A DNA stretch of 64,000 bases from an uncultured Bacteroidales bacterium (GTDB lineage: Bacteria > Bacteroidota > Bacteroidia > Bacteroidales > Lentimicrobiaceae), in NCBI GenBank assembly GCA_937894795.1, contig CALCQV010000006.1, forward strand, positions 1-64,000. Reading direction: 5' to 3'. Below the pieces are notes generated by a model. It was not told where the DNA came from. It did not search any database and saw nothing but the letters and a program-made list of their open reading frames with translations. The position numbers were made by a program, and so were the translations under genes. How positions within the stretch are numbered: position 1 is the first letter of the stretch; every line of letters begins with the position of its first letter. Below are positions 8,240-16,957 of this stretch, one piece after another.

Positions 8240-9373
8240 ATGCAAATTAGAAAGAAATTCATACCCATCATTACATTGATATTTTTGTGTATTGCATTGT
8301 CATCGTGTCACCTAGGACGTTTTTTCTATTTCAATTTTGCAAATATTGATGATTATAAAAAATTCCCTCAGGTACCTGTGAACAAGGGTGAAGCGGTGTT
8401 CCATTTCCAGTCAGCAGTGAATAATCCACTTCCCCAATTGATAAGGTCATTCGCATCCAAACAATCCAAATCATTTGAAGATTTCTTGCAAGAATCAAAT
8501 ACTGTTGCATTCCTTATTGTTAGAAATGACACTATGGTATATGAGTATTATGATGATAAATATGATACAACATCCTTGCTTACATCATTTTCAGTAAATA
8601 AGTCAGTTGTCTCTGCACTGGTTGGAATTGCCATAGATGAAGGATTTATAAAGAATGAAGAGGAACCTATCATTAAATATATTCCTGAGTTGGATTCCCG
8701 TCTATCAGGAATTACCATCAGGCACTTACTGAACATGAGATCAGGAATTGATTATAAGGAGAGTTACAAAAATCCCTTTGTTGACATGCCCAAGTATTAT
8801 TATGGAACCCACCTATTGAAGTATATCACAAAGCTAGAGCCCAAACAAGAGCCGGATAAGGAGTTTGAATATATAAGCGTCAACACCTTGCTTTTATCAC
8901 TTGCAGTTGAAAGATCAACCGGTATGCCTTTAAATGAATTCCTTGAAAAGAAATTGTGGATTCCTATGGAGATGGAGTTTGATGCAACATATAATCTGGA
9001 TTCCCGACGTAATCACACAATAAAAGGATTTTGCTGCCTGAATGCAAGAGCAAGGGATTATGCCAAATTCGGACGACTTTACCTCAATAAAGGTAATTGG
9101 AATGGAATGCAACTCATTTCACCACGTTGGATTGAGAAGACATTGGTTAATAATGACAATGAGGGAGCCAGAAAAGATTATACCTATTCCTATCAATGGA
9201 GAAGACACCCATCAGGAGCATTTTGGGCACAAGGAATACTGGGACAATTCATTTATTGTAATCCTGCCAAGAATCTTATAATTGTGAGAATGGGTAAAAA
9301 CTATGGCAATATTAACTGGGTTAAGCTATTCAATAATATTGACACAGAGAACTACGACTATTACCGAAAATAA
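8240..9373 (+). CDS. Beta-lactamase-related serine hydrolase lipoprotein
   Basis: 377 residues. It has a lipoprotein signal with lipobox ALSSC (cleavage before Cys 23 or so), so it should be anchored in the envelope. The class C/NylB-type fold has SVNK as the SxxK nucleophile motif, the YIS of EYISVN as the catalytic Tyr, and GILGQFIY at the usual HxG/GxxGQ site. RARDYAKFGRLYL and WNGMQLISPRWI match the 6-aminohexanoate-dimer-hydrolase-like branch. Substrate cannot be told; amide or ester hydrolysis is the family chemistry. Start is chosen because it gives the signal peptide. Confidence 0.85.
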   Translation: MQIRKKFIPIITLIFLCIALSSCHLGRFFYFNFANIDDYKKFPQVPVNKGEAVFHFQSAVNNPLPQLIRSFASKQSKSFEDFLQESNTVAFLIVRNDTMVYEYYDDKYDTTSLLTSFSVNKSVVSALVGIAIDEGFIKNEEEPIIKYIPELDSRLSGITIRHLLNMRSGIDYKESYKNPFVDMPKYYYGTHLLKYITKLEPKQEPDKEFEYISVNTLLLSLAVERSTGMPLNEFLEKKLWIPMEMEFDATYNLDSRRNHTIKGFCCLNARARDYAKFGRLYLNKGNWNGMQLISPRWIEKTLVNNDNEGARKDYTYSYQWRRHPSGAFWAQGILGQFIYCNPAKNLIIVRMGKNYGNINWVKLFNNIDTENYDYYRK

Positions 9374-9401
9374 TTGTAGAGTTAACTGATCAAAAGAGGT
9401 T

Positions 9402-9893
9402 TTATTTGACTGGTTCCCTTAAATAGAAAGCTTCTTTTCCTGGATACCAGAACTTCTCTTTGGCAAGTTTTTCAGGGTATGTAAAATAATGCATTGCAGC
9501 CTCTGTGCACAGTTCCATCTTGCTGTTATACAAATAGGTATCAATTACAGCAACGTTTCTTCTCATTTCCCGCAATTGAGCTTTCAGGAATAACTTACCC
9601 TCATCCATTTTGACCGGTTTCTTCAATTTTACTTCCATTTCTGCGGTCACCCCTGAAGTATTCAGTTTAACGAACACAAACCAGCTTGCAATTTCATCAA
9701 GCATAGTTGCCTGAATACCTCCATGCAAAGTATTAAACCAACCCTGAAAATGGTCAACCGGTTCCCAGCTTGCAGTTACAAATTCATCTTCCTCATGGAA
9801 ACTAAGCTGAAGGCCAAAAGGATTGTCGGGTGAACACCCGAAACATTGATACCCCTCGTATTTAGTGAACGGATTGAATAATTTTTTCATCAT
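9402..9893 (-). CDS. PaaI/YigI-type hotdog thioesterase
   Basis: 163 residues with a single hotdog domain: the FNTLHGGIQATMLDEIASW segment contains the HGG motif and the catalytic Asp/Glu helix of PaaI-type acyl-CoA thioesterases. The N-terminal part has CFGCSPDNPFGL, a C-x2-C pair common to a subset of these proteins. It is the last gene after rimO on the minus strand, 100 bp downstream. The acyl-CoA substrate is unknown. Confidence 0.85.
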   Translation of the reverse strand: MMKKLFNPFTKYEGYQCFGCSPDNPFGLQLSFHEEDEFVTASWEPVDHFQGWFNTLHGGIQATMLDEIASWFVFVKLNTSGVTAEMEVKLKKPVKMDEGKLFLKAQLREMRRNVAVIDTYLYNSKMELCTEAAMHYFTYPEKLAKEKFWYPGKEAFYLREPVK

Positions 9894-9996
9894 AGCTAAT
9901 CACTATCCTTGATAAAAAAGTGTCATGTTACAAAGTAAAGCAAAAATTAATGATGAAGTCAGGTTGAATGACACCAACAGGCAATCAAATACTTGT

Positions 9997-11322
9997 TTAA
10001 ATTACGATTTCGCCGAAAAGGTCATACATATCATATCCGGTAACTTTTACCTGGACAAATTTGCCATTATAGAGGTCATCAGGATTATAAGTTCCTTCAT
10101 CCACTGATATAATCACTTCATTATCAACTTCAGGGGAGTCAAACTCACTTCTACCAACCCAGGTATTATCTTCCTTACGATCAAGTATCACCTTAATAAC
10201 CTGACCTTCCATGGAGGCATTTCTGGTTTCGGAGATCTGCTGTTGGAGTGTCATAAGTTGCTCTGCGCGTCGTGCCTTAACAGCCGGCCGTATATCATCA
10301 TTTAATTTATATGCAGGAGTATTTTCCTCATGCGAATAGGTAAATACGCCTAATCTTTCGAAGCATGTTTCTTTAACAAACTGCTTCAGCTCATTGAACT
10401 CTTCATTAGTTTCACCGGGATACCCAACGATCAGGCTAGTCCTTATTGCCACTCCCGGCACTTTCATTCGAATGGTCTCAATCAATTTTCTTGTATCATC
10501 ACCACTTAATCCACGTTTCATGGATTTCAAAATACGGTTGTTGATATGCTGCAGAGGGATGTCAATGTATTTGCAAACCTTAGGATTATCTCTCATGATA
10601 TCAAGGATTTGCATTGGGAACTTGAGGGGATAAGCATAATGTAATCGAATCCATTCAATTCCATTCACTTCACTAAGTCTTTCAATCAATTGGGCAAGAT
10701 ATTGCTTACCATAAAGGTCTTTTCCATACCATGTAAGATCTTGAGCAATCAGCATAATTTCCTTAACACCGGAAGCTGCTAGGAATTCAGCTTCTTTTAT
10801 TAAATCTTCAACCGGTTTTGAGATATTTTTACCCCTGATGACAGGAATTGCACAAAATGCACATTTATGGTCACAACCTTCAGCAATTTTCAAATACGAG
10901 TAGTGTGACGGCGTGGTAATTATTCTTTCACTCAGCAATTCCTTTCTGAATGGAGCATTTAAAGTCTGCAGCAGTGCATTCAAATCATTAACACCATAAA
11001 AACCATCAGCCTCAGGTATTTCAGCTTGTAGTTCTTCTCTGTACCTTTCAGAGAGGCAACCCATAACATAAAGTTGGTCGATTTTACCTTCTTTACGAAG
11101 ATCAGACCAGTAAAGAATCGTATTTATTGATTCCTCCTTCGCATCATTGATAAATCCACAGGTATTAATGATAATTACATTAGAATGGGCATTGGAATCA
11201 TGTTGTACCTCAAATCCTGCCGCTTTCAGTTGCCGCAGCATGAATTCAGAATCAACAAGGTTTTTAGAACAACCAAGGGTAATAACATTTACCGATTTAT
11301 GATTAACAAGTTTTGTCTTCAA
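9997..11322 (-). CDS. rimO: Ribosomal protein uS12 methylthiotransferase RimO
   Basis: 441 residues. Order: UPF0004 domain with conserved cysteines (LGCSKN, NTCGF, GCLSERY), radical SAM core with CDHKCAFCAIP (CxxxCxxC), and a C-terminal TRAM domain (VILDRKEDN...FVQVKV). RimO methylthiolates the conserved Asp of ribosomal protein S12; the residues IRGKNISKP and DMYDLFGEIV favour RimO over MiaB. It follows ftsY by 103 bp, the usual Bacteroidota neighbour. Confidence 0.95.
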   Translation of the reverse strand: MKTKLVNHKSVNVITLGCSKNLVDSEFMLRQLKAAGFEVQHDSNAHSNVIIINTCGFINDAKEESINTILYWSDLRKEGKIDQLYVMGCLSERYREELQAEIPEADGFYGVNDLNALLQTLNAPFRKELLSERIITTPSHYSYLKIAEGCDHKCAFCAIPVIRGKNISKPVEDLIKEAEFLAASGVKEIMLIAQDLTWYGKDLYGKQYLAQLIERLSEVNGIEWIRLHYAYPLKFPMQILDIMRDNPKVCKYIDIPLQHINNRILKSMKRGLSGDDTRKLIETIRMKVPGVAIRTSLIVGYPGETNEEFNELKQFVKETCFERLGVFTYSHEENTPAYKLNDDIRPAVKARRAEQLMTLQQQISETRNASMEGQVIKVILDRKEDNTWVGRSEFDSPEVDNEVIISVDEGTYNPDDLYNGKFVQVKVTGYDMYDLFGEIVI

Positions 11323-11425
11323 ATGAAAAGAGAATTAGGAAATAACGCAATTGTTGTGTTCAAGTAGCTGGGTAATCAAATAAAAATGAATTCATCACTG
11401 ATTGGGTAGAGTAATCCATTAAATA

Positions 11426-12382
11426 TTAAGAGCTAAAGAGCGAATCAACAAACTCCTCTTTAACAAATGGTTGTAAATCAGTAATTTTCTCACCAATGCC
11501 AATATACTTAACCGGAATTTTAAACTGATCGCTGATACCAATAACTACTCCACCTTTTGCAGTACCATCGAGTTTAGTAAGGGCTAAAGCATTAACTTCA
11601 GTAGCAGCGGTGAATTGCCTGGCTTGTTCAATAGCATTCTGTCCGGTGGATGCATCAAGAACGAGCAGTACTTCATGGGGAGCCGAGGGAAGAAGCTTTT
11701 GCATAACTTTTCTGATCTTTGAAAGTTCATTCATAAGGTTAACCTTATTATGCAACCGTCCGGCAGTATCAATGATCAAAACGTCAGCATTACGAGAAAT
11801 AGCTGATTTCAGGGCATCAAAAGCAACAGAGGCGGGATCGGCTCCCATACCTTGTGTAATGCAGGGTACCCCTACCCTATCAGCCCAGATTTCAAGCTGT
11901 GAAACAGCAGCAGCTCTAAAGGTGTCAGCAGCTCCTAATACTACATTTTTACCAGCATTCTTGAATTGATGAGCAAGTTTGCCAATGGTAGTGGTTTTTC
12001 CAACGCCGTTCACACCAACAACCATAATCACATAAGGGGTGTCTCGTTTAGGGAAGTCGAAATCCTTTATCAGATCAGGGTGTTCCGTTTCATCAAGAAG
12101 TTCAATAATCTCTTCACGTAGAATTCTATTTAACTCACTAATACCTAAGTATTTATCGCGAGCGACTCTTTTTTCAATTCTATCAATAATACGTAATGTG
12201 GTTTCTACTCCAACATCAGAAGTAACAAGAATTTCTTCGAGATTATCAAGCACTTGATCATCAACCGTCGATTTACCAACAACTGCCTTTGATAACTTAC
12301 TAAAGAAACTATCCTTAGTTTTTTCAAGTCCTTTATCAAGTTCCTGTTTTTTATCTTTTGAGAAGATGGAGAAAAAGCCCAT
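11426..12382 (-). CDS. ftsY: Signal recognition particle receptor FtsY
   Basis: 318 residues from the ATG at 12382 (MGFFSIF). A longer TTG-started frame to 12451 is rejected because it runs through the terminator hairpin at 12454 region and adds a Cys/Phe-rich segment with no family counterpart. NG domain: G1 GVNGVGKTTT, G2/G3 around DTFRAAA and DTAGR, and TKLDGTAKGG. FtsY docks SRP-ribosome complexes at the membrane; this is the short form without the long acidic A domain. In the conserved order rpmG-DUF4295-ftsY-rimO. Confidence 0.95.
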   Translation of the reverse strand: MGFFSIFSKDKKQELDKGLEKTKDSFFSKLSKAVVGKSTVDDQVLDNLEEILVTSDVGVETTLRIIDRIEKRVARDKYLGISELNRILREEIIELLDETEHPDLIKDFDFPKRDTPYVIMVVGVNGVGKTTTIGKLAHQFKNAGKNVVLGAADTFRAAAVSQLEIWADRVGVPCITQGMGADPASVAFDALKSAISRNADVLIIDTAGRLHNKVNLMNELSKIRKVMQKLLPSAPHEVLLVLDASTGQNAIEQARQFTAATEVNALALTKLDGTAKGGVVIGISDQFKIPVKYIGIGEKITDLQPFVKEEFVDSLFSS

Positions 12383-12453
12383 AGTATTAAATAAATGATA
12401 AGTAAGGCAAAAGTAATCAAAAGGAAAAGACCTCTTTATACAAAAACACAAAA

Positions 12454-12486
12454 CAGGGTCTTTTCCTATAACAAGAAAAGGCCCTG
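12454..12486 (-). terminator. Terminator between DUF4295 gene and ftsY
   Basis: Arms 12454-12465 and 12475-12486 pair over 12 bp with one GU, loop 9 nt, and the minus strand continues TTTTGTGTTTTTGT. It separates the ribosomal protein unit from ftsY. Confidence 0.75.
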
Positions 12487-12507
12487 CTTATATTATTTCA
12501 GTAGAAA

Positions 12508-12663
12508 TTATTTTTTCGAAAGGAAATCTTTAACCTGATCGTTAGGTATGATCGTTTCTTTAAATGAATAGGCACCAGTTTTTTCTGACCTAACCATTCT
12601 GATAACCTTTGCATAATCCTTACCCGAAGAAGTTCTAAGGGTAGCAACAACTTTCTTTGCCAT
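12508..12663 (-). CDS. DUF4295 small protein
   Basis: A 51-residue basic protein beginning MAKKVVATLRTSSGKDYAKV and ending DQVKDFLSKK. This is the Bacteroidota DUF4295 family, found almost always between rpmG and ftsY. Its size, charge and position suggest a ribosome-associated protein, but no role is proven. It starts 9 bp after the rpmG stop, so the two are co-transcribed. Confidence 0.9.
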   Translation of the reverse strand: MAKKVVATLRTSSGKDYAKVIRMVRSEKTGAYSFKETIIPNDQVKDFLSKK

Positions 12664-12672
12664 GGTGCTATA

Positions 12673-12861
12673 TTATTTTATTTCTTTGTGGATAGTCATT
12701 TTGCGGAGAATGGGATTATACTTCTTAATCTCAAGTCTCTCAGGTGTATTTTTCTTATTTTTAGTGGTTATGTACCTTGAAGTGCCTGGCATACCGCTGG
12801 TTTTATGCTCAGTACATTCTAAAATCACCTGAATTCGTGCTTCTTTGCTCTTCTTAGCCAT
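12673..12861 (-). CDS. rpmG: 50S ribosomal protein bL33
   Basis: 62 residues with ARIQVILECTEHKTSG, RYITTKNKKN and PERLEIKKYNP, the bL33 core. The usual zinc CxxC pairs are missing (a single Cys in ECTEH), so this is a zinc-free form. It is transcribed from a near-perfect promoter just upstream and followed by DUF4295. The gene for bL28 (rpmB), normally upstream in Bacteroidota, is not here. Confidence 0.93.
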   Translation of the reverse strand: MAKKSKEARIQVILECTEHKTSGMPGTSRYITTKNKKNTPERLEIKKYNPILRKMTIHKEIK

Positions 12862-12890
12862 TGTTGTAAAGCCTTTAATTTTTAGGACTG

Positions 12891-12920
12891 CAAAAATACA
12901 AAATATTTTGTATCTTCCAA
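12891..12920 (-). promoter_or_regulatory. Promoter of rpmG-DUF4295
   Basis: Minus strand: TTG (12920-12918), 19-nt spacer, then TATTTTTG (12898-12891), an exact match to the Bacteroidota consensus. It lies 30 bp upstream of the rpmG ATG and shows the operon starts at rpmG. Confidence 0.8.
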
Positions 12921-13035
12921 ATGGTGGAATAAAAAAAACAGCAACAATTCTTTTTTAATGCTTTAAGTGGTTGAATGCTTTAAATTTGCTGTGTAGCTTA
13001 TGGCTGCAAAGTTAGTTTAAATTAGCATACGCATT

Positions 13036-13950
13036 ATGCAATGGGAGTTACTCATTAAAGGATTTCGGGCTTGGTTACAGATAGAGCGTTCTTTATCTAC
13101 CAACACTATTGAAGCATATTGCAGCGATATTGAAAAACTCTCCAAATATATTTCATCAGATCAGACGAGTCTATCACCAAGTGAACTGAAGCTGACACAT
13201 TTGCAGGATTTTTTGAAAGCCCTTTCTTCAGTTGACATTGAAGCAAGCAGTCAATCGAGAATTATTTCCGGCATCCGTTCATTTTACAGATATCTGGTAA
13301 CAGAGAACCTTATTAAAGAGAATCCTACAGAATTGCTCGAAATGCCTAAAATAGGCAGAAAGTTACCTGAAGTCCTTTCACAACAAGAGATAGAGAAGAT
13401 GATTGGTGTAATAGACCTAAGCGATCCACTTGGTGAAAGAAATAAGGCAATAATAGAAACTTTATATGGTTGTGGCCTACGAGTTAGTGAGTTGACAGAG
13501 CTTAAACTTACTAATCTATTTCTTGAAGAGGGGTATGTAATTATTATCGGCAAAGGCAATAAACAGCGATTGGTTCCAATAGGACCAAGAGTTATCAAGC
13601 AAATTCAGCGATACAAGGATTATTGCCGGGTCCATCTGCCAATAAAGAATGGACATGAGAACTTTCTGTTCTTAAACCATTATGGACGGAAATTAACCAG
13701 AGCAATGATTTTTGAAATTATAAAAAGAACGGGCAAATTAGCTGGTGTTAAAAAAACAATCAGCCCCCATACTTTCAGACATTCATTTGCAACTCATCTG
13801 GTTGAGAATGGAGCAGATCTCCGTGCAGTTCAAGACATGTTAGGTCACGCATTTATCACCACAACAGAGATCTACACCCATATTGACCGCGAATATCTTA
13901 GAGATAATATTCTAAAATATCATCCGCTGAATAAAAATTTCAGTATGTAA
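13036..13950 (+). CDS. xerD: Tyrosine recombinase XerD/XerC
   Basis: 304 residues, the standard Xer length. N-terminal SAM-like domain (ERSLSTNTIEAYCSDIEKL), then the catalytic domain with Arg in GCGLRVSEL, Lys in GKGNKQR, HTFRHSFATHL (HxxR), and LGHAFITTTEIYTH with the final His and the Tyr nucleophile. Xer recombinases resolve chromosome dimers at dif. No dif-like site or mobile element surrounds it, so a housekeeping Xer is likelier than an integrase. XerD versus XerC cannot be split from this alone. Confidence 0.92.
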   Translation: MQWELLIKGFRAWLQIERSLSTNTIEAYCSDIEKLSKYISSDQTSLSPSELKLTHLQDFLKALSSVDIEASSQSRIISGIRSFYRYLVTENLIKENPTELLEMPKIGRKLPEVLSQQEIEKMIGVIDLSDPLGERNKAIIETLYGCGLRVSELTELKLTNLFLEEGYVIIIGKGNKQRLVPIGPRVIKQIQRYKDYCRVHLPIKNGHENFLFLNHYGRKLTRAMIFEIIKRTGKLAGVKKTISPHTFRHSFATHLVENGADLRAVQDMLGHAFITTTEIYTHIDREYLRDNILKYHPLNKNFSM

Positions 13951-13979
13951 TTCGATGAATGGATTAGAATTAGTTATTC

Positions 13980-14468
13980 CTAATCTTCATCTTCATCAAA
14001 TTCTTCTATTTCACCATCTTCATTCACAAAAACGCCCCAATTTACGGTAATCAGGTCATTATCCTGGAAATAGAAATCAATCAAACCCTCATCGAAAGAA
14101 ACTCTTTTTTCGCCCCACTCCTCTTCTTCCTTATCTATTTGAGTAAGACCATTTTCCTTCATTAAATCGATAATTTGCTTCTCATTCATCTCAAACACCT
14201 TTTTTCCAAAAAGCGTTGCATCGGCATTATCCGTTTCAAAGCAGGATAAAACATGATTATTTTTACCTTCAAAGAAAACGGTTAATCCTTCGTTGTCGTA
14301 CTCCCAAAGGATGGTATCAAGTTCTTTATCAATTTCATCACCCTCTTCGCTAAGTTTCTTAGTTTCCTGTGGTTTGCCTAAGATTTTTTCAACGGTTGCA
14401 GGTGTATCTCCAAATTTAAGGTCGTTAAGGCCTTCAAGGAGTAGTATTTCCAGGTTTAGTTTTTCCAT
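13980..14468 (-). CDS. Hypothetical acidic protein
   Basis: 162 residues, strongly acidic (C-terminus EDGEIEEFDEDED). The segment LNDLKFGDTPATVEKILGKPQE resembles the entry motif of small BamE/SmpA-like folds (G-x-T-x-x-x-V-x-x-x-L-G-x-P), but there is no signal peptide or lipobox, so it is cytoplasmic. No named family is recognised. It lies 50 bp downstream of the SDR gene on the same strand and is convergent with xerD. Function unknown. Confidence 0.75.
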   Translation of the reverse strand: MEKLNLEILLLEGLNDLKFGDTPATVEKILGKPQETKKLSEEGDEIDKELDTILWEYDNEGLTVFFEGKNNHVLSCFETDNADATLFGKKVFEMNEKQIIDLMKENGLTQIDKEEEEWGEKRVSFDEGLIDFYFQDNDLITVNWGVFVNEDGEIEEFDEDED

Positions 14469-14518
14469 TTCAATTAGATTTAATATTGATTTATAAATTT
14501 TTATTGATTTACAGTCTG

Positions 14519-15328
14519 TTATGCTAAGGGTGAATCAGGTTCTTTTTTCATCTGATTATATGCTAATTTACTAACAAGTGAAGGAAAGAACTTATTAAGA
14601 AAAACGGTGAATTTCCCTTCTATAAACGTAAGTACTAATGAGTTCTTTCGCTTAATAACAGCCCTGACAATTTTAGTGGCTGCCGTTTCAGCCGACATCA
14701 TTTCACTTTCATTACGTGGTGTGGCACCTTGAGGCTGACCATTTGATGTAAGTGCAGTGTTGCGTATATTGCTAGCAGTAAAACCCGGTGCAGCAACCAA
14801 TACATGCAGTCCTGTATTTGAATTCTCGCTGCGAAGTGTATCCAGAAATCCGCGAACTGCAAACTTAGAAGCTGAGTAACCGGTTCTGCCCGGTAATCCT
14901 ATATATCCTGCAACTGATATTATTCCCACCAAACTGCCTTTTGACTGTATTAAATATGGAAGGGCATATTTGCTGCAATAAACAGTCCCCCAAAAATTAA
15001 TATTCATCAATTTATGCAGCACTTCAAGGTCAGTATTAATAAAGGCTGCCCTCATGGATATACCCGCGTTATTGACTAAGATATCTATTTTACCGAACTG
15101 TTTTATGGTTGATTCTATAAGATTATGACAGTCACTTTCTTTACTTACATCGCATGGAATAGAGGTTACTTCAAAGCCTTTGTGCTGAAGATCATTTCTT
15201 GCATGTTCAAGCTTTTTCTGATCTCTCGCTGCGATAACAATTTTAGCTCCTAACCTGCCAAATTCACCTGCCAAAGCATAACCAATCCCTGATGAACCTC
15301 CGGTGATTATGACCACTTTATCTTTCAC
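14519..15328 (-). CDS. Short-chain dehydrogenase/reductase (SDR)
   Basis: 269 residues, classical SDR. Nucleotide site TGGSSGIGYALA near residue 10, NNAGIS near 87, catalytic Ser in ISVAGYIG and YSASKFA (YxxxK). The C-terminal extension with a hydrophobic/basic stretch (KFTVFLNKFFPSLV) is typical of DHRS7/YqjQ-like SDRs, often membrane-associated. Substrate unknown. It lies 70 bp after the alpha/beta hydrolase stop on the same strand. Confidence 0.9.
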   Translation of the reverse strand: MKDKVVIITGGSSGIGYALAGEFGRLGAKIVIAARDQKKLEHARNDLQHKGFEVTSIPCDVSKESDCHNLIESTIKQFGKIDILVNNAGISMRAAFINTDLEVLHKLMNINFWGTVYCSKYALPYLIQSKGSLVGIISVAGYIGLPGRTGYSASKFAVRGFLDTLRSENSNTGLHVLVAAPGFTASNIRNTALTSNGQPQGATPRNESEMMSAETAATKIVRAVIKRKNSLVLTFIEGKFTVFLNKFFPSLVSKLAYNQMKKEPDSPLA

Positions 15329-15398
15329 AATATAGTCTCATTAAATTTAGTGCAAGTTACAATTTATTTAAAGATCAGCCTATCCGGTTTGTGCTGCC

Positions 15399-16805
15399 TT
15401 ATAATCCTGTGGTTGTTTTATTTATCCAGTCCGCAATTATTTTTAATGCAACGGGCGAAAAAGTCTGTTCAATTTCAGCATATTCTGCCGGATTGCCGGT
15501 TAAGCTTTCCTGAAATAGGTGATTTAATCCGGGTATTTCATTAATTGTCACTTTAGTATTACCGCCAGATTGCAGTGCCTGCTGAATGGCATTGAGATTA
15601 ACTTTAGCCGGTACCTGGAGATCATTGGAACCGTTGATAGCCAATACAGGACATTTAACCTGCTTAAGATTATCGACCGGATCATGCGTTATAAAATATT
15701 TCATCCATGGTGTATCAAGCTGGTTAATGGTCATTTCAATGAAATCTTCATCAGAGATGCCTTGCGGCATTAGTGAATCATGAATATCATTAATAATATG
15801 GTGCATTAAAGTTTTCAATTCTGACTTGAGAGAATCCTGATTACGGTTATCCAATACAATATCAAACAATTGCCTGTTAATAGACCTCATACTTGCAAGT
15901 TCAGCTTCAGATGAACCTGAAACCTTGCCAATTGCCTCTTGTTGCATTAGTAAAAGTTCATCACCTCTAACACCCGTACCCGCCATCAAAACAATAAAAT
16001 CCACATCCTTTGAACGGGCAGCAACCATTGGAGCTATTATTCCTCCCTCACTATGACCAACAAGTCCAATTTGTGTATTATCAATATCCTGACGAGTTTT
16101 AAGATAACTGATAGCGGCTTCTACATCTTTTGTGAAGTCATATGAAGTAGCGGAGCTGAAGTTGCCGGTTGATTTTGCAGTTCCCCTGTCATCAAAACGT
16201 AATACGGCAATGCCATTTCTTGTCAGATAATCAGAGATGATTAGAAAAGGCTTATGACCAAGAAGTTCCTCATCCCTGTTCTGAGGCCCACTTCCAGAGA
16301 TAAGTATTACTATCGGATATTTGCTTTTATTGGATGGAATTGTTAAAGTGCCGACAAGTTTCACTGAATCAGCATAATTAATAATTTCTACATCTTCCGA
16401 CAGATAAGGATAAGGCTTTGCAGGCTCCTGGGGTCTGATAACAGCTTTTTTTTCAGGAATACTCCTTGTCAGATCCATTGGAAACGACTGTCCCCCCTGG
16501 GTAAAAGTTCCAATAATTTTTTCTTCCTCCGATAATGTACCTATATATACTATCGTTGCAGCAGTATGTGTAAGTTTCAGTTGATTATTATCAAATTCAG
16601 TTGAAGACATTGGTATACCGAATGCACCTTGATCAGGGCTGTCCATAGTAGATGAATATCCATCAGCTTCTTTGGCGAGGTTAAAAACAACTCTGAGTTC
16701 CATGCCTCTAATTTTTAATATTCCATTCCATGCTCCGCTAATATCTTGAGCCACACCGAGGTTAGTGATCGTTAGCAATAAAGAAATAAATAGAATCTTT
16801 TTCAT
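15399..16805 (-). CDS. Secreted alpha/beta hydrolase (S33-like serine esterase/peptidase)
   Basis: 468 residues from the ATG at 16805, which starts a clean signal peptide (MKKILFISLLLTITNLGVAQ). An upstream in-frame start at 16886 is rejected because it precedes the likely promoter. After an N-terminal beta domain (~22-140, SGAWNGILKIRG) comes an alpha/beta hydrolase: oxyanion SGSGPQNRDE, RFDDRGTAKS, nucleophile GHSEGG, and a late His in GLNHLFQE. Acts in periplasm or outside; substrate unknown. Confidence 0.88.
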   Translation of the reverse strand: MKKILFISLLLTITNLGVAQDISGAWNGILKIRGMELRVVFNLAKEADGYSSTMDSPDQGAFGIPMSSTEFDNNQLKLTHTAATIVYIGTLSEEEKIIGTFTQGGQSFPMDLTRSIPEKKAVIRPQEPAKPYPYLSEDVEIINYADSVKLVGTLTIPSNKSKYPIVILISGSGPQNRDEELLGHKPFLIISDYLTRNGIAVLRFDDRGTAKSTGNFSSATSYDFTKDVEAAISYLKTRQDIDNTQIGLVGHSEGGIIAPMVAARSKDVDFIVLMAGTGVRGDELLLMQQEAIGKVSGSSEAELASMRSINRQLFDIVLDNRNQDSLKSELKTLMHHIINDIHDSLMPQGISDEDFIEMTINQLDTPWMKYFITHDPVDNLKQVKCPVLAINGSNDLQVPAKVNLNAIQQALQSGGNTKVTINEIPGLNHLFQESLTGNPAEYAEIEQTFSPVALKIIADWINKTTTGL

Positions 16806-16851
16806 GCTGCTTACTGATTGAAGGTGATTTTTATTAGTACTAAATTCCAAA

Positions 16852-16859
16852 CAAATATA
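16852..16859 (-). promoter_or_regulatory. -7 box of the alpha/beta hydrolase
   Basis: Minus-strand TATATTTG matches TAnnTTTG exactly, 47 bp upstream of the ATG at 16805. It supports the shorter start. Confidence 0.5.
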
Positions 16860-16944
16860 TTGCAATCTTCCAAGTGAAATGATCAAACAGATGATGATTT
16901 CAAACGAGCAAAATTAAACATGATTATGTGAATTATTTTTAAGC

Positions 16945-16952
16945 TAAATTTG
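16945..16952 (+). promoter_or_regulatory. -7 box directly before cutC
   Basis: TAAATTTG matches TAnnTTTG and ends only 5 bp before the cutC ATG at 16958. Transcription would begin at about the start codon, implying a leaderless mRNA if the box is used. Confidence 0.4.
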
Positions 16953-16957
16953 TCCAC

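Noticed and set aside
12383..12451. A longer ftsY start
   Set aside because: It would begin with TTG, add a non-family segment and run back close to the preceding terminator hairpin.
13036..13950. The Xer gene as an integrase of a mobile element
   Set aside because: Size and motifs fit housekeeping XerC/D, and no att repeats or cargo genes flank it.
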